Shown here one piece after another: positions 23,732 to 31,709 of a stretch of DNA of 64,000 bases. The notes under the pieces were generated by a model. It saw nothing but the letters and a program-made list of their open reading frames with translations, made no database searches and had not been told where the DNA came from. The DNA comes from JAGBWK01 sp964544595 (GTDB taxonomy: Bacteria > Bacteroidota > Bacteroidia > Bacteroidales > Muribaculaceae). The DNA is taken from contig CAZJBM010000010.1 of the NCBI GenBank assembly GCA_964544595.1, positions 1-64,000 on the forward strand, given 5' to 3'. A program made the position numbers and the translations under genes. Every line of letters begins with the position of its first letter. Position 1 is the first letter of the stretch.

Positions 23732-26527
23732 TTATTTAACAACTTTCTGAGCTATCTTCTCACCGTTGCCGAGGGTCTTAACCTCGATGAAAACGCCGTT
23801 GGAGGGATTGCTGACGGGGAGACCCTGAAGGTTGAAGCACTGGGTGGAAATGACGTTGTCGCTGTCGGCAGCGATCTGGTCGATAGCCGAAACGCTCACT
23901 TCAACCAATGGGCCGAAGCCGCCGCGGGGATTGGCTTTACGCACTTTGAGGGCTGCTGCGCGGGGAAGGACTCCGGCGTAGATCTTGCCGTCGACGAGGT
24001 AAACGTTGCCGGCGAGGTTCTCGCCCTGAACGTAAGAGGCCTGAGCGGTCGCTTCGAGGGGATTCCAGTCGGGGAACACGTTTTCGATAGCGTATTCAGC
24101 TGCCTGATCGGCAGAGAGGATAGTCTCGTACTTCTTGTCGCCTGAAGAGTGGGTGAAGTTGATGACGTTGGAGGCGGGAGAGATGCATTTGCCTGTAGCG
24201 TCCATAGTGTTGTACTCGACGAACTTGTCGGCAGCGCAGTTCATGCCGGCTACGGTGAAGCGCGAAGAGGCGAGCTTAGAGGGCTGGTTGATAGTAGTGT
24301 TGAGCCAAGCGAGGCCGGAGAATGAGCCCCAAGAGCGGCCGAAGTTGAACTGCGAACAGAGGGTCTCGATAGTGCAGTCGTTCATGACGTAGCCGTATTT
24401 CTTAGCGCCGTTGGGAGCGGCGATGGTAGCGTTCTTGACAGACTCGTTGACGAATTTCACGCGGTTGAAGTAGACGTCGCCGCCGCCGCAAACGTAGTCG
24501 GTCACGCCGTGGATTTCGCCATCCTCGAAGTAGAAGTAGGCTGAGGCGTTGTTGCTATAATACGTGTCTTGATACGACTCAAGGCTAACGTTCTTGCAGA
24601 TAGTGTTTTTGCCTTTATCCTGAATGGTCACGGCGCGTCCGGCGAAGGCTTTGCCGTCGAAGGGCATCGCGTTGCGGATAGTGAGATCCTGGAGGTAGAG
24701 ATTTTCAGAGCGGTTGAGGAGAGTGGCGGTAACGCTGATGCCCTCGGCGTCGACGGGAGGACAGTTGGTGATCACGGTGCCTTCCATTGACTCGCCGATG
24801 ATAGAGATGTTATTACCGGAGATGGAGGTAAGAGTGGTGGTGCCGAGGTCGTAAACGCCGTTAGGGAGGAAGATTTTGGCGCCATCCTGCGAAGCGGCTG
24901 CCTTAAGGGCAAGGAGGAAGCTGGCGACGTCGCCTGCGGGAATCTCGTAATAGCCCGAAGCCTCGTCGTAGGCAACGAAGTCGACCACGTTGGCGATAGT
25001 CACGCCATGGATGTAAGCGCCTTCGGGGAAGGTGATTGTAAGCCATCCGGCCTGTCCGTCATACTGAATGGTCTGCTCCTCGCCGTCGCTCTCGGCTTTG
25101 ATGGGGAACTCGCCCACTTTCTGGCCGGCCTCGTCGGTGACAACGGCGGTAGACTCGCCAGAGAACTGGCAGCAAGCCACAGAGATGTAGCTCTTGTCGG
25201 CGACGTTGACCTTGATAGTGCCGCCCTTAGAGATGAGCCAGCCGTGGTTGTTGTAGTATTTGCCGTCGATCTCGATAGCTTCGTGATCCTCGACGTAGAA
25301 GTAGGGCTTGGTGAAGTCGTAAACGAAACGAGAGGTAGAGGTCGGAACCTCGATCTTGGTGGCGCGGGCGTAAAGCTCGGTGTCGGACTGCAGAGAGGTG
25401 CCTTCGGCTACCTTCTCGGCAGTGGATTTAGAGGAGGCGAACCATCCGCGGAAAGCGGAGCCGTCGGGCACGGTCACGTCGGCAACGCCGTATTTATAAG
25501 CGAGGAGAGAGCCGCCGGGCACCATTTCGTCGCCGATGAGTTTGCCGTCGGTATTGAAGTAGGATACTTTGACGTCGGGGAGGAAGTCGCAAGCCTCAAC
25601 TGAGAGCGAGGGGCAATAAGAGGGGGTCACGATAGTGAGGACGGCATCGTCGTTGCTGTTGTAGACCCAAGAGGTGGTGCCGTCGCAGTCGGCGTTGCAG
25701 GGCAAAGTAGCGAGCACCTGATCGCCGATCTTGATAGTGGCGCCGGTGCCGTTGTAAGAGCAGTTGCCAAAGGTAATCTTCACGGCGCCGTCGACAGGAA
25801 CGGTCACGGTAGAGGAGTTGTAGCCGTGCTGAGAGTCGTGGAAAGTACCGTCGACGGTCACGCCCTCGGGAAGGACACCGTCGGCAGGAGTCACGACTGT
25901 ATAGGGATCGGTGGTGAAGTCGATCTTAAAGTCAGTGAAGTGGCGCTCTTTCGCGATATAGGGGTTGACGGTGATGCCATAGAGGCGGAAGCCTTTGCCA
26001 CAGCTCATTTTGAGAACGACATCGCCGTTTTCCTTAACGCGGGTAGCGATCTTAGAGTCGTCGCACTGCTTAGAGATGTTGGAGGGGACGAGGAGGTCGC
26101 CGGTGATATTGTCAGAGGTGACCGTAGCGTCGCCGCCAGCGCCGCTGAAGTCGACTATAATCTCGTCGTTAACGCCGCAACCGGGGATACGGACTGTCAT
26201 TGAGCCGTTTTGGAAGCAGAAATTCTGCGAGATGCCGTAAACGGCACCAGAGCCTACGGTGAAATAGAGGCCGTCGAGCCCGGTAAGCGCGCCGCCGGTG
26301 TTAGACGGGAGTTCCTGGTCGGTCAAAGCCTTAGCCAGGGAGTAACGACCTTTGGAGGCTGAAGACCAATAGTCGCAGTTAGTCACTTCGTTAGCGTGAT
26401 TCTTACCGTTGGTGAGCGACCAAGAGCGGACCTCAGTGATGTGTCCGTCGGCAGAATCGGCAGCCCAGGATGAAACGCCAGAAAGGAGGGCGCACACCGC
26501 AAAGAGCATACTGAAAACTTTTCTCAT
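23732..26527 (-). CDS. Secreted multi-domain protein with pectinesterase domain and sorting tail
   Basis: 931 residues, signal peptide MRKVFSMLFAVCALLSGVSSWA. The N-terminal 520 residues are beta-rich modules of unknown binding function. Residues about 540-800 form a pectin methylesterase-type (CE8) right-handed helix: GDVASFLLALKAAASQDGAKIFLPNGVYDLG, LYLQDLTIRN, GRAVTIQDKGKN, ESYQDTYYS (the QDT site), HGVTDYVCGGG (DFIFG equivalent) and FNFGRSWG (the Arg-x-Trp site). The two catalytic Asp and the Arg are kept. The C-terminus (FNLQGLPVSN...GVFIEV...KVVK) resembles a T9SS type A sorting domain, so it is probably exported to the surface. It stands alone, without other pectin-degradation genes. 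Confidence 0.78.
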   Translation of the reverse strand: MRKVFSMLFAVCALLSGVSSWAADSADGHITEVRSWSLTNGKNHANEVTNCDYWSSASKGRYSLAKALTDQELPSNTGGALTGLDGLYFTVGSGAVYGISQNFCFQNGSMTVRIPGCGVNDEIIVDFSGAGGDATVTSDNITGDLLVPSNISKQCDDSKIATRVKENGDVVLKMSCGKGFRLYGITVNPYIAKERHFTDFKIDFTTDPYTVVTPADGVLPEGVTVDGTFHDSQHGYNSSTVTVPVDGAVKITFGNCSYNGTGATIKIGDQVLATLPCNADCDGTTSWVYNSNDDAVLTIVTPSYCPSLSVEACDFLPDVKVSYFNTDGKLIGDEMVPGGSLLAYKYGVADVTVPDGSAFRGWFASSKSTAEKVAEGTSLQSDTELYARATKIEVPTSTSRFVYDFTKPYFYVEDHEAIEIDGKYYNNHGWLISKGGTIKVNVADKSYISVACCQFSGESTAVVTDEAGQKVGEFPIKAESDGEEQTIQYDGQAGWLTITFPEGAYIHGVTIANVVDFVAYDEASGYYEIPAGDVASFLLALKAAASQDGAKIFLPNGVYDLGTTTLTSISGNNISIIGESMEGTVITNCPPVDAEGISVTATLLNRSENLYLQDLTIRNAMPFDGKAFAGRAVTIQDKGKNTICKNVSLESYQDTYYSNNASAYFYFEDGEIHGVTDYVCGGGDVYFNRVKFVNESVKNATIAAPNGAKKYGYVMNDCTIETLCSQFNFGRSWGSFSGLAWLNTTINQPSKLASSRFTVAGMNCAADKFVEYNTMDATGKCISPASNVINFTHSSGDKKYETILSADQAAEYAIENVFPDWNPLEATAQASYVQGENLAGNVYLVDGKIYAGVLPRAAALKVRKANPRGGFGPLVEVSVSAIDQIAADSDNVISTQCFNLQGLPVSNPSNGVFIEVKTLGNGEKIAQKVVK

Positions 26528-26573
26528 GATTGATTTAGGTTAAATAGGTAATTTAGGTGATTAGATTTCAGCG

Positions 26574-26581
26574 CGAAATTA
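26574..26581 (-). promoter_or_regulatory. -7 box for the pectinesterase-like gene
   Basis: TAATTTCG on the minus strand, a one-base variant of TAnnTTTG, 47 bases before the ATG. Confidence 0.4.
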
Positions 26582-26721
26582 GCCAAAAAGCGCGAATTAC
26601 ACGCGAGGAAACATGGAAAAAACAGCGAGCGGAAGATTTTTGCGGGGTGAAATCGAACTGATGACGAAAAAAAATCGGTAAATTAGCCGCAGAAAATAAT
26701 TCGTATCACAACTTTCTAAAC

Positions 26722-27135
26722 ATGACCACACAAGTAGAATTCAAGCTACAGCCGAGGCCGCGGGGCTTTCACCTGGTGACGGCTGAAATACTGAGCCATC
26801 TGCCGCAGCTGCCTAAGGCGGGGATCGTCAACCTGTTTATCAAGCATACGTCAGCTGCCCTGACGATCAACGAGAATGCGGACCCGGACGTCAGAGCAGA
26901 TATGAGGAGTATATTTGACAGGCTGGTGAAGGAGCGTGAGCCGTATTACCTACACACGATGGAGGGAGACGACGACATGCCGGCCCATGCGAAGGCTTCG
27001 CTGATAGGGCCGTCGACGGTGATACCGATAAGCGGCGGGAGGCTGAACCTCGGCACGTGGCAAGGCATATATCTATGCGAATTTCGCGATTACGGAGGCC
27101 CGCGAAAGATCGTGGCCACTATTATCGGAGACTGA
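26722..27135 (+). CDS. yjbQ: YjbQ family protein (UPF0047)
   Basis: 137 residues, the full length of the family. The signature FIKHTSAALTINENADPDVRADM is complete, followed by EGDDDMPAHAKASLIGPS and the glycine-rich end GRLNLGTWQGIYLCEFRDYGGPRKIVATIIG. The conserved His and Asp residues are in place. Members have weak thiamine-phosphate-synthase-like activity in some bacteria, but the physiological role is unsettled. It is cytoplasmic and transcribed alone, convergent with the Sel1-repeat gene 15 bases after its stop. Confidence 0.92.
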   Translation: MTTQVEFKLQPRPRGFHLVTAEILSHLPQLPKAGIVNLFIKHTSAALTINENADPDVRADMRSIFDRLVKEREPYYLHTMEGDDDMPAHAKASLIGPSTVIPISGGRLNLGTWQGIYLCEFRDYGGPRKIVATIIGD

Positions 27136-27150
27136 GAGCCGAGGCAGGGG

Positions 27151-28269
27151 TCAACGCACGTTTTCAACCGACTTATAGGCCGAGAGGCTGCCGCACTGGG
27201 CGGCTTTGCGCAGATAGTATTCGGCTTTAGAGGGATTGGCCTTCGTGCCCTTGCCTTCGCGGTAGAGCAGGGCAAGGCGCTCGTTGACGAGGGCGAGAAC
27301 GGCGCGGGGAAGGCGGCAGTTGCTTGAAATCGGCTCGTAGTAGCGGATTGTCTGCGCATAGTTCTGATTGAGGAAGTCGCCGTTGTAGTTCATGCTACCG
27401 AGGTAGAAACGCGCCCAATCGTCGCCTTTCTCGGCGGCGCGCTCTTTGTCTTTCAAGCCGCGCAGGAAGCCGTCTTTATAGATAGGCTCGTTTTTGATCG
27501 ACTTGCCTCGCTGTGCGGCCTCGATGAAGGTGAGTGCGGTCTGCGCGTCGCGGCCCACTTCGGTGGTCGGGGCAGCGTGGTTGCGGCGGGGGAGGTAGAG
27601 GGTCGTGCGGGCCGCGTCTTCGCCGAGATCGCCGGCTATGTAGAGCCAGAAGAATGACTCGGGATAGTCGATAGCGCCCCCGGTAGTGGTGCGCAGATTG
27701 AAGCCGTAAAGCTCCTGACCGCGGGGGTAGCCCTTGAGCGCGGCCTGATGATAGGACTCGCGCACCTTAGCGGGATTGGCGGTCACGCCGTTGCCGTTGA
27801 GATACATGGCGCCAAGGGCAGTGTAGGCGAATCCGTTTTTCAACGTGCCGGCGGCGTCGAAATAAGATTTGGCGCGGGTGAAGTCGCCATGATTGAAATA
27901 ATAGAGCCCGAGATATTCGTTGGCTTCTTTATAGCCATGGGAAGCCGCGGCCTCAAGAAGTTTCAGGCCGTCGGCCTGACGGTTGGAGAATTCGGGCGAG
28001 AAAGCGTAAATCACGCCAAGCTCCATGACGCTCCGGAGGTTGCCGTCGTTAGCGGGGAGCTTAAGGCAGCGCTCGGCGAGGGCCGGGCTCCAGACTTTGT
28101 GATAAAGGCTGAGGTTGACAACGCTGTCGGCCGAGATTTGTCCGCGGGAGTATTGGCGCTGAACTGATTCGTAAATCGAGTCGGCCTTGCGCTGGGCCGT
28201 TTTGTTTGCTGCAACTGAAGCGAAAACCGTGATGAACAGTAGGGTCACGAGGGTGGCGATTTTTTTCAT
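27151..28269 (-). CDS. Exported Sel1-repeat (TPR-like) protein
   Basis: 372 residues with signal peptide MKKIATLVTLLFITVFASVAA. Sel1-like helical repeats are visible: VMELGVIYAFSPEFSNRQADGLKLLEAAASHGYKEANEYLGLYYFNHGDFTRAKSYFDAAG, then GFAYTALGAMYLNGNGV and a C-terminal LALLYREGKGTKANPSKAEYYLRKAAQCGS. Such repeats mediate protein-protein contacts. The partner is unknown. It is monocistronic between yjbQ (convergent) and the 28.4 kb module. Confidence 0.82.
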   Translation of the reverse strand: MKKIATLVTLLFITVFASVAANKTAQRKADSIYESVQRQYSRGQISADSVVNLSLYHKVWSPALAERCLKLPANDGNLRSVMELGVIYAFSPEFSNRQADGLKLLEAAASHGYKEANEYLGLYYFNHGDFTRAKSYFDAAGTLKNGFAYTALGAMYLNGNGVTANPAKVRESYHQAALKGYPRGQELYGFNLRTTTGGAIDYPESFFWLYIAGDLGEDAARTTLYLPRRNHAAPTTEVGRDAQTALTFIEAAQRGKSIKNEPIYKDGFLRGLKDKERAAEKGDDWARFYLGSMNYNGDFLNQNYAQTIRYYEPISSNCRLPRAVLALVNERLALLYREGKGTKANPSKAEYYLRKAAQCGSLSAYKSVENVR

Positions 28270-28394
28270 TTTGTTAAGAAGTTTGCATTATTATATGAAT
28301 GTACAACATACCGAGTATAAGCTTTGTTCTCACGCCGCTATATATTGCCGAAATTCCGCCTTGATAGGCTGCGTAAACCTGGCCTAACGACGAA

Positions 28395-28429
28395 AGAGTC
28401 AGCACTCGCTTTCATGCGGGGCTGACTCT
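28395..28429 (-). terminator. Hairpin downstream of the kinase module
   Basis: AGAGTCAGC pairs with GCTGACTCT. On the minus strand it is followed by TTTCG, a weak U-run. It lies 25 bases after the stop of the gene at 28454-28816. Confidence 0.5.
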
Positions 28430-28453
28430 CATGGTAATATTGCTATATCAGTT

Positions 28454-28816
28454 TTACTCGGCGTAGAGGTTTTCCTGGCGCTGGGGGATATACTGGTCGA
28501 CAAGCCGGGAGATTTTCCGCATATCGGGTTCCTTGGCGGCATAGTCGATCAGAGTGCCTACGGGGATGAGGTCGGGGTCGGAAGCTGACTGGAAGTCGGC
28601 AGCGTCCTCCGAATAGTCGCCATCTTCGGCTGCATCGGCCTCGATAGCGTAGTCGCTGAAGGCAATAGAGCGCTCGGCATCGCGATGACGCTCAATGCCG
28701 ACGAGCAGGGTTGTCGGTATAACGCTTATCTGAGGGTCTTCGCCCCACGCCAGGGGATTGTTGATGACTTCGGCCACTTTAGCGGCAATAGTGTCGGTGA
28801 GTTCTTTTCTTGTCAT
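28454..28816 (-). CDS. Small acidic protein of the kinase module, unknown
   Basis: 120 residues from the ATG at 28816 (MTRKELTDTIAAKVAEVINN); an ATG seven codons earlier is possible. A helical N-terminus is followed by a strongly acidic central region (EADAAEDGDYSEDAADF) and a helical C-terminus (YAAKEPDMRKISRLVDQYIPQRQENLYAE). No signal peptide and no known family. It is last in a minus-strand set after a kinase and a 206-residue protein, 45 bases behind the latter. A substrate or adaptor role is possible but not shown. Confidence 0.5.
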   Translation of the reverse strand: MTRKELTDTIAAKVAEVINNPLAWGEDPQISVIPTTLLVGIERHRDAERSIAFSDYAIEADAAEDGDYSEDAADFQSASDPDLIPVGTLIDYAAKEPDMRKISRLVDQYIPQRQENLYAE

Positions 28817-28861
28817 AGTAATGTGTTTTATTACCATAACGCTCCGGCGGATGAAATAGTT

Positions 28862-29482
28862 CTATTCGGCCGAGTGCGCTTCGTCGGCGGCAATCAGTTT
28901 CCAGCGGATGCCTGTGCGGGAACCAGCAATGTAGCACGCCCCCGGGTAGCCGTTGCGGATTACACGGCTGAAGTATGCAGGCGCATGTTGTACGAATATG
29001 GCACATTCAACAAGGTCGGCCTCCATCAGCTTTGAGTTCCGCGATTCGAGCACCCTGAACAGATTTCCGCCCAGAAACTCGAGCAGACAACGCCGCTCGG
29101 GAATCCACTGCAGTTCAACCCGCTCGCCCATCAGCAAATTTGTCACCGGCAGACTTTCTCCCGAATATTCGGCCGACTGTATTTCCCCGTCGTTGTATGC
29201 ACTGATGAAATCTTCATAGTCTCTATAACCCACCAGAGCCGCAAGTGCGCTGGCTGTGTAGCGTCCGGGTTTATAGTCCTCGCCTTTGTCGCACACATAC
29301 CCCCACACGCGTTTCAACGTTGTGGTACTCACCTGTTTGCGCACCCGCTCACTGATTTGCATCGAAAGGTAATCGTAGTCGGCAGGGGTCACTATCCGGC
29401 GGTCGAGGTAGTTCTCGACACACCTGCGCAGGTGGTTGATGCCTTCCTGTGAAACCTTGTGTGACAATTTATGCGAACTCAT
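28862..29482 (-). CDS. 206-residue cytoplasmic protein of the kinase module, unknown
   Basis: The N-terminal half contains the motif RVRKQVSTTTLKRVWGYV, which recurs in many Bacteroidales proteins of unknown function and looks like a helix-turn-helix-type segment. The C-terminal half is beta-rich (GERVELQWIPERRCLLEFLGGNLFRVLES). No signal peptide. It follows the kinase gene by about 100 bases. Regulation of gene expression is a guess from the helical motif only. Confidence 0.55.
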   Translation of the reverse strand: MSSHKLSHKVSQEGINHLRRCVENYLDRRIVTPADYDYLSMQISERVRKQVSTTTLKRVWGYVCDKGEDYKPGRYTASALAALVGYRDYEDFISAYNDGEIQSAEYSGESLPVTNLLMGERVELQWIPERRCLLEFLGGNLFRVLESRNSKLMEADLVECAIFVQHAPAYFSRVIRNGYPGACYIAGSRTGIRWKLIAADEAHSAE

Positions 29483-29581
29483 TATTCAATATTTTTAAAC
29501 ACAGTTACTCTAAAAGTCATGTAAAATTACATAATCTTTTCTATCAGTGAAATTCCATTTTGTTCCACTTTTGACGCAAAC

Positions 29582-30889
29582 CTATAAACCAGTGGCTTTT
29601 GCAACGGCATCACGATGATAATTATGCAGGCGGGTCAGATAATCGGTTATCTCCGGTGCCGGTACTCCGAGCGCATTCAGTTCATCGCCCATCTGTGCCA
29701 ATATCTTGCCGAATGTCTCTCCCTCCTGCGCAAATGTTTTTTCGGTAAAGTTAAAGAATTCCTGCTTTGTCTGCCCGGGAAAGGCGGAATAGTCTGCCTC
29801 CCGGATCCGGCGAAACTCGGCGTCGTAGTTCTTCAGCAGCGAATCTGTTTGCCGGAGGGCAATATAGTAAGCCTTTTCGGCTGTGTAGTCATGCTCCGGC
29901 GGCACTGGTTTAGCAGCTTCCGTGACTATTTCTTCTTTTGTGACTATTTCTTTTTCTGCGACTGTTTCTTCTTCCATGACTGTTTCTTCTTCCGTGACTG
30001 TTTCTTTAAGTGTGTCAATCGTATGTGCCGCCGATTGCACGGCTTCGAGTGTCGGTTCCTGCAATGACACGTTATCATCATTATCATCCGTTTGTAGCGC
30101 GAAAAAACCGCAGACAGCAATGAGCAATATAACGGCCGCAACCGGCAAGGAAATCCGGCCTATGAGGCCGCAGCGGCGGAAACGCCGTCGGAGCGCATCA
30201 ATCTTAGGCCTCGCAGCGGGATTCTGGTTCAGGCAGGCTTTGATTACCGGGCGATAAACAACATATAACCTCAGAAATTCAAGAATCTTCCCCAGCGCAT
30301 ACACATCGGCCGCACCGTCGGAAAACGCATGGCTCTTTTGCTCGGGAGCGCCGAAACGGGTAGTGCCTGCCGCCAGCTTATGAGTAACGAAATCGTCGCT
30401 GTCGCCATGCCCGAAATCAATCAGACACACCGACCCATCTCTGTCGCGCACCATGATATTGTCAGGCTTCAGGTCTCTGTGTGCCACACCTTTGTGCGCC
30501 ATGTAGCACAGGGCTTCAATAATTTCGCGGGCAACCTTTACCCGACGGCTTCGCGAGGGGTAGCTGCTCATCCATTCAGTTAGCGAAACGCCCTCAATCC
30601 ACTCCATGAGGATTGCCTCACCCACACCGGGGATGGTTTCGAGCGATAGAAATCGCACTATGCCGCTGTGTTCCAAGCGCATCCCAAGATCATACTCCTT
30701 TCTAAGCACTGATAAGGCCCTGGCTGTATCGCCATGCCTTGGATTAACTCCCTTGACGAAAAATTTGCGGCCATGCCGGGTCAACTGCCAGAACACGTTC
30801 ATATTCCGTTCGCCAAGCAGTTTCAGTCCACCCACAGCCACCGAACTGTCGAACGGCTCCATCACTGAGTTTTCATCAACCGAAGTCAT
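29582..30889 (-). CDS. Hanks-type Ser/Thr kinase with membrane anchor and repeat linker
   Basis: 435 residues. The cytoplasmic kinase domain is residues about 15-235: catalytic-Lys region KFFVKGV, HRDLKPDN near 138-145, DFG near 158, TTRFGAPEQ near 175 as the APE segment, and a C-lobe ending NQNPAARP. The glycine-rich loop is atypical. One membrane helix lies near 246-262 (LPVAAVILLIAVCGFFAL). Then comes a linker of five six-residue repeats of type ETVxEE, and a helical C-terminal domain (EHDYTAEKAYYIALRQTD...LHNYHRDAVAKATGL) on the far side of the membrane. It likely senses an envelope signal and phosphorylates cytoplasmic partners, possibly the two downstream gene products. Confidence 0.88.
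   Translation of the reverse strand: MTSVDENSVMEPFDSSVAVGGLKLLGERNMNVFWQLTRHGRKFFVKGVNPRHGDTARALSVLRKEYDLGMRLEHSGIVRFLSLETIPGVGEAILMEWIEGVSLTEWMSSYPSRSRRVKVAREIIEALCYMAHKGVAHRDLKPDNIMVRDRDGSVCLIDFGHGDSDDFVTHKLAAGTTRFGAPEQKSHAFSDGAADVYALGKILEFLRLYVVYRPVIKACLNQNPAARPKIDALRRRFRRCGLIGRISLPVAAVILLIAVCGFFALQTDDNDDNVSLQEPTLEAVQSAAHTIDTLKETVTEEETVMEEETVAEKEIVTKEEIVTEAAKPVPPEHDYTAEKAYYIALRQTDSLLKNYDAEFRRIREADYSAFPGQTKQEFFNFTEKTFAQEGETFGKILAQMGDELNALGVPAPEITDYLTRLHNYHRDAVAKATGL
29922..30011. repeat. Five 18-bp in-frame tandem repeats in the kinase gene
   Basis: Units start at 29922, 29940, 29958, 29976 and 29994 and encode ETV(T/M/A)EE-type hexads. Because each unit is 18 bp, copy-number change would alter linker length without shifting the frame. 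Confidence 0.8.
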
Positions 30890-30918
30890 ATTCTTAGATT
30901 ACCTTTTTTCTTCAGGCA

Positions 30919-30950
30919 CAAAAATAGTCAAACTACACGTTTTAGCCAAA
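30919..30950 (-). promoter_or_regulatory. Promoter of the kinase gene
   Basis: On the minus strand TTTG (30947-30950), 20 bases, then TATTTTTG (30919-30926); a full Bacteroidetes promoter, 30 bases before the ATG. Confidence 0.7.
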
Positions 30951-31037
30951 CAGCCCCTCCAAAAATCGATTCAAGACAGTGGTAGCAACCGCAGAAAATG
31001 GAACAAAGTGGACTTCAGAGGGAAGAAAATAATTAAT

Positions 31038-31045
31038 TACCTTTG
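31038..31045 (+). promoter_or_regulatory. -7 box for the DUF6591-like lipoprotein
   Basis: TACCTTTG, perfect TAnnTTTG, 37 bases before the ATG at 31082. Confidence 0.6.
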
Positions 31046-31081
31046 CGGCAACATCATTACTAATTTTTAATAACATTACTT

Positions 31082-31510
31082 ATGAAAATCTTAAAACTAT
31101 CATTTATCGCAGCCGCTGCAATTCTTTTCGCATCATGCGGTTCCAAGAAACAGGAAGAAACAGCATTGGAAGCCACTGAATATGAGGATGTCGTAGTCGA
31201 GCCCGAGACCGAATCAGTTGATCCCGCAGCCGAGGATTACGATGACGACGAACCCGAAGTAACTGAATCGAAATCAAGCGCCGAAGTAGACAAACTGCTT
31301 GATGACTACGAAGACTACATGAAGCAGACAATAAAGCTCGCCAAGAAAGCTCAGGGCGGCGACATGAGCGCAATGACTGAATATACCTCGCTGCTCGAAA
31401 AGGCCGAATCTCTCTCCAATAAACTCGAAAACTTCGAAGGCGAGATGACGGCAGCCCAGCTTGCGCGCCTCCAGAAAATTGCCGCCATGGCCGCTCAGGC
31501 AATGATGTAA
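31082..31510 (+). CDS. Lipoprotein with helical C-terminal domain
   Basis: 142 residues. Signal MKILKLSFIAAAAILFASC with lipobox FASC, then a long acidic, probably disordered region (residues about 25-65, rich in Glu and Asp), then a helical domain (AEVDKLLDDYEDYMKQTIKLAKKA...LEKAESLSNKLENFEGEMTAAQLARLQKI). The helical part resembles the Bacteroidales DUF6591 family; function unknown. It is transcribed alone, divergent from the kinase gene. Confidence 0.72.
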   Translation: MKILKLSFIAAAAILFASCGSKKQEETALEATEYEDVVVEPETESVDPAAEDYDDDEPEVTESKSSAEVDKLLDDYEDYMKQTIKLAKKAQGGDMSAMTEYTSLLEKAESLSNKLENFEGEMTAAQLARLQKIAAMAAQAMM

Positions 31511-31541
31511 TCCCTAACCCGCCGATTCTCCATTATATAAT

Positions 31542-31574
31542 ATGCCTCATGCTGTGTTAAGCCGCATGAGGCAT
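31542..31574 (+). terminator. Hairpin after the lipoprotein gene
   Basis: ATGCCTCATGC / GCATGAGGCAT, 11 perfect base pairs with a TTTAACT tail. The U-run is short, so strength is uncertain. Confidence 0.55.
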
Positions 31575-31709
31575 TTAACTATTGCAACGGCTAATATAAT
31601 AAATGTTCGGAGAGGAAATCTCTTTGTTGAAGACGATTAATCCAATGAGAATTAAATCTCTAAATCCTCATGATAATTCAATATAATTGCGATATGATTG
31701 AAGAGGCAA

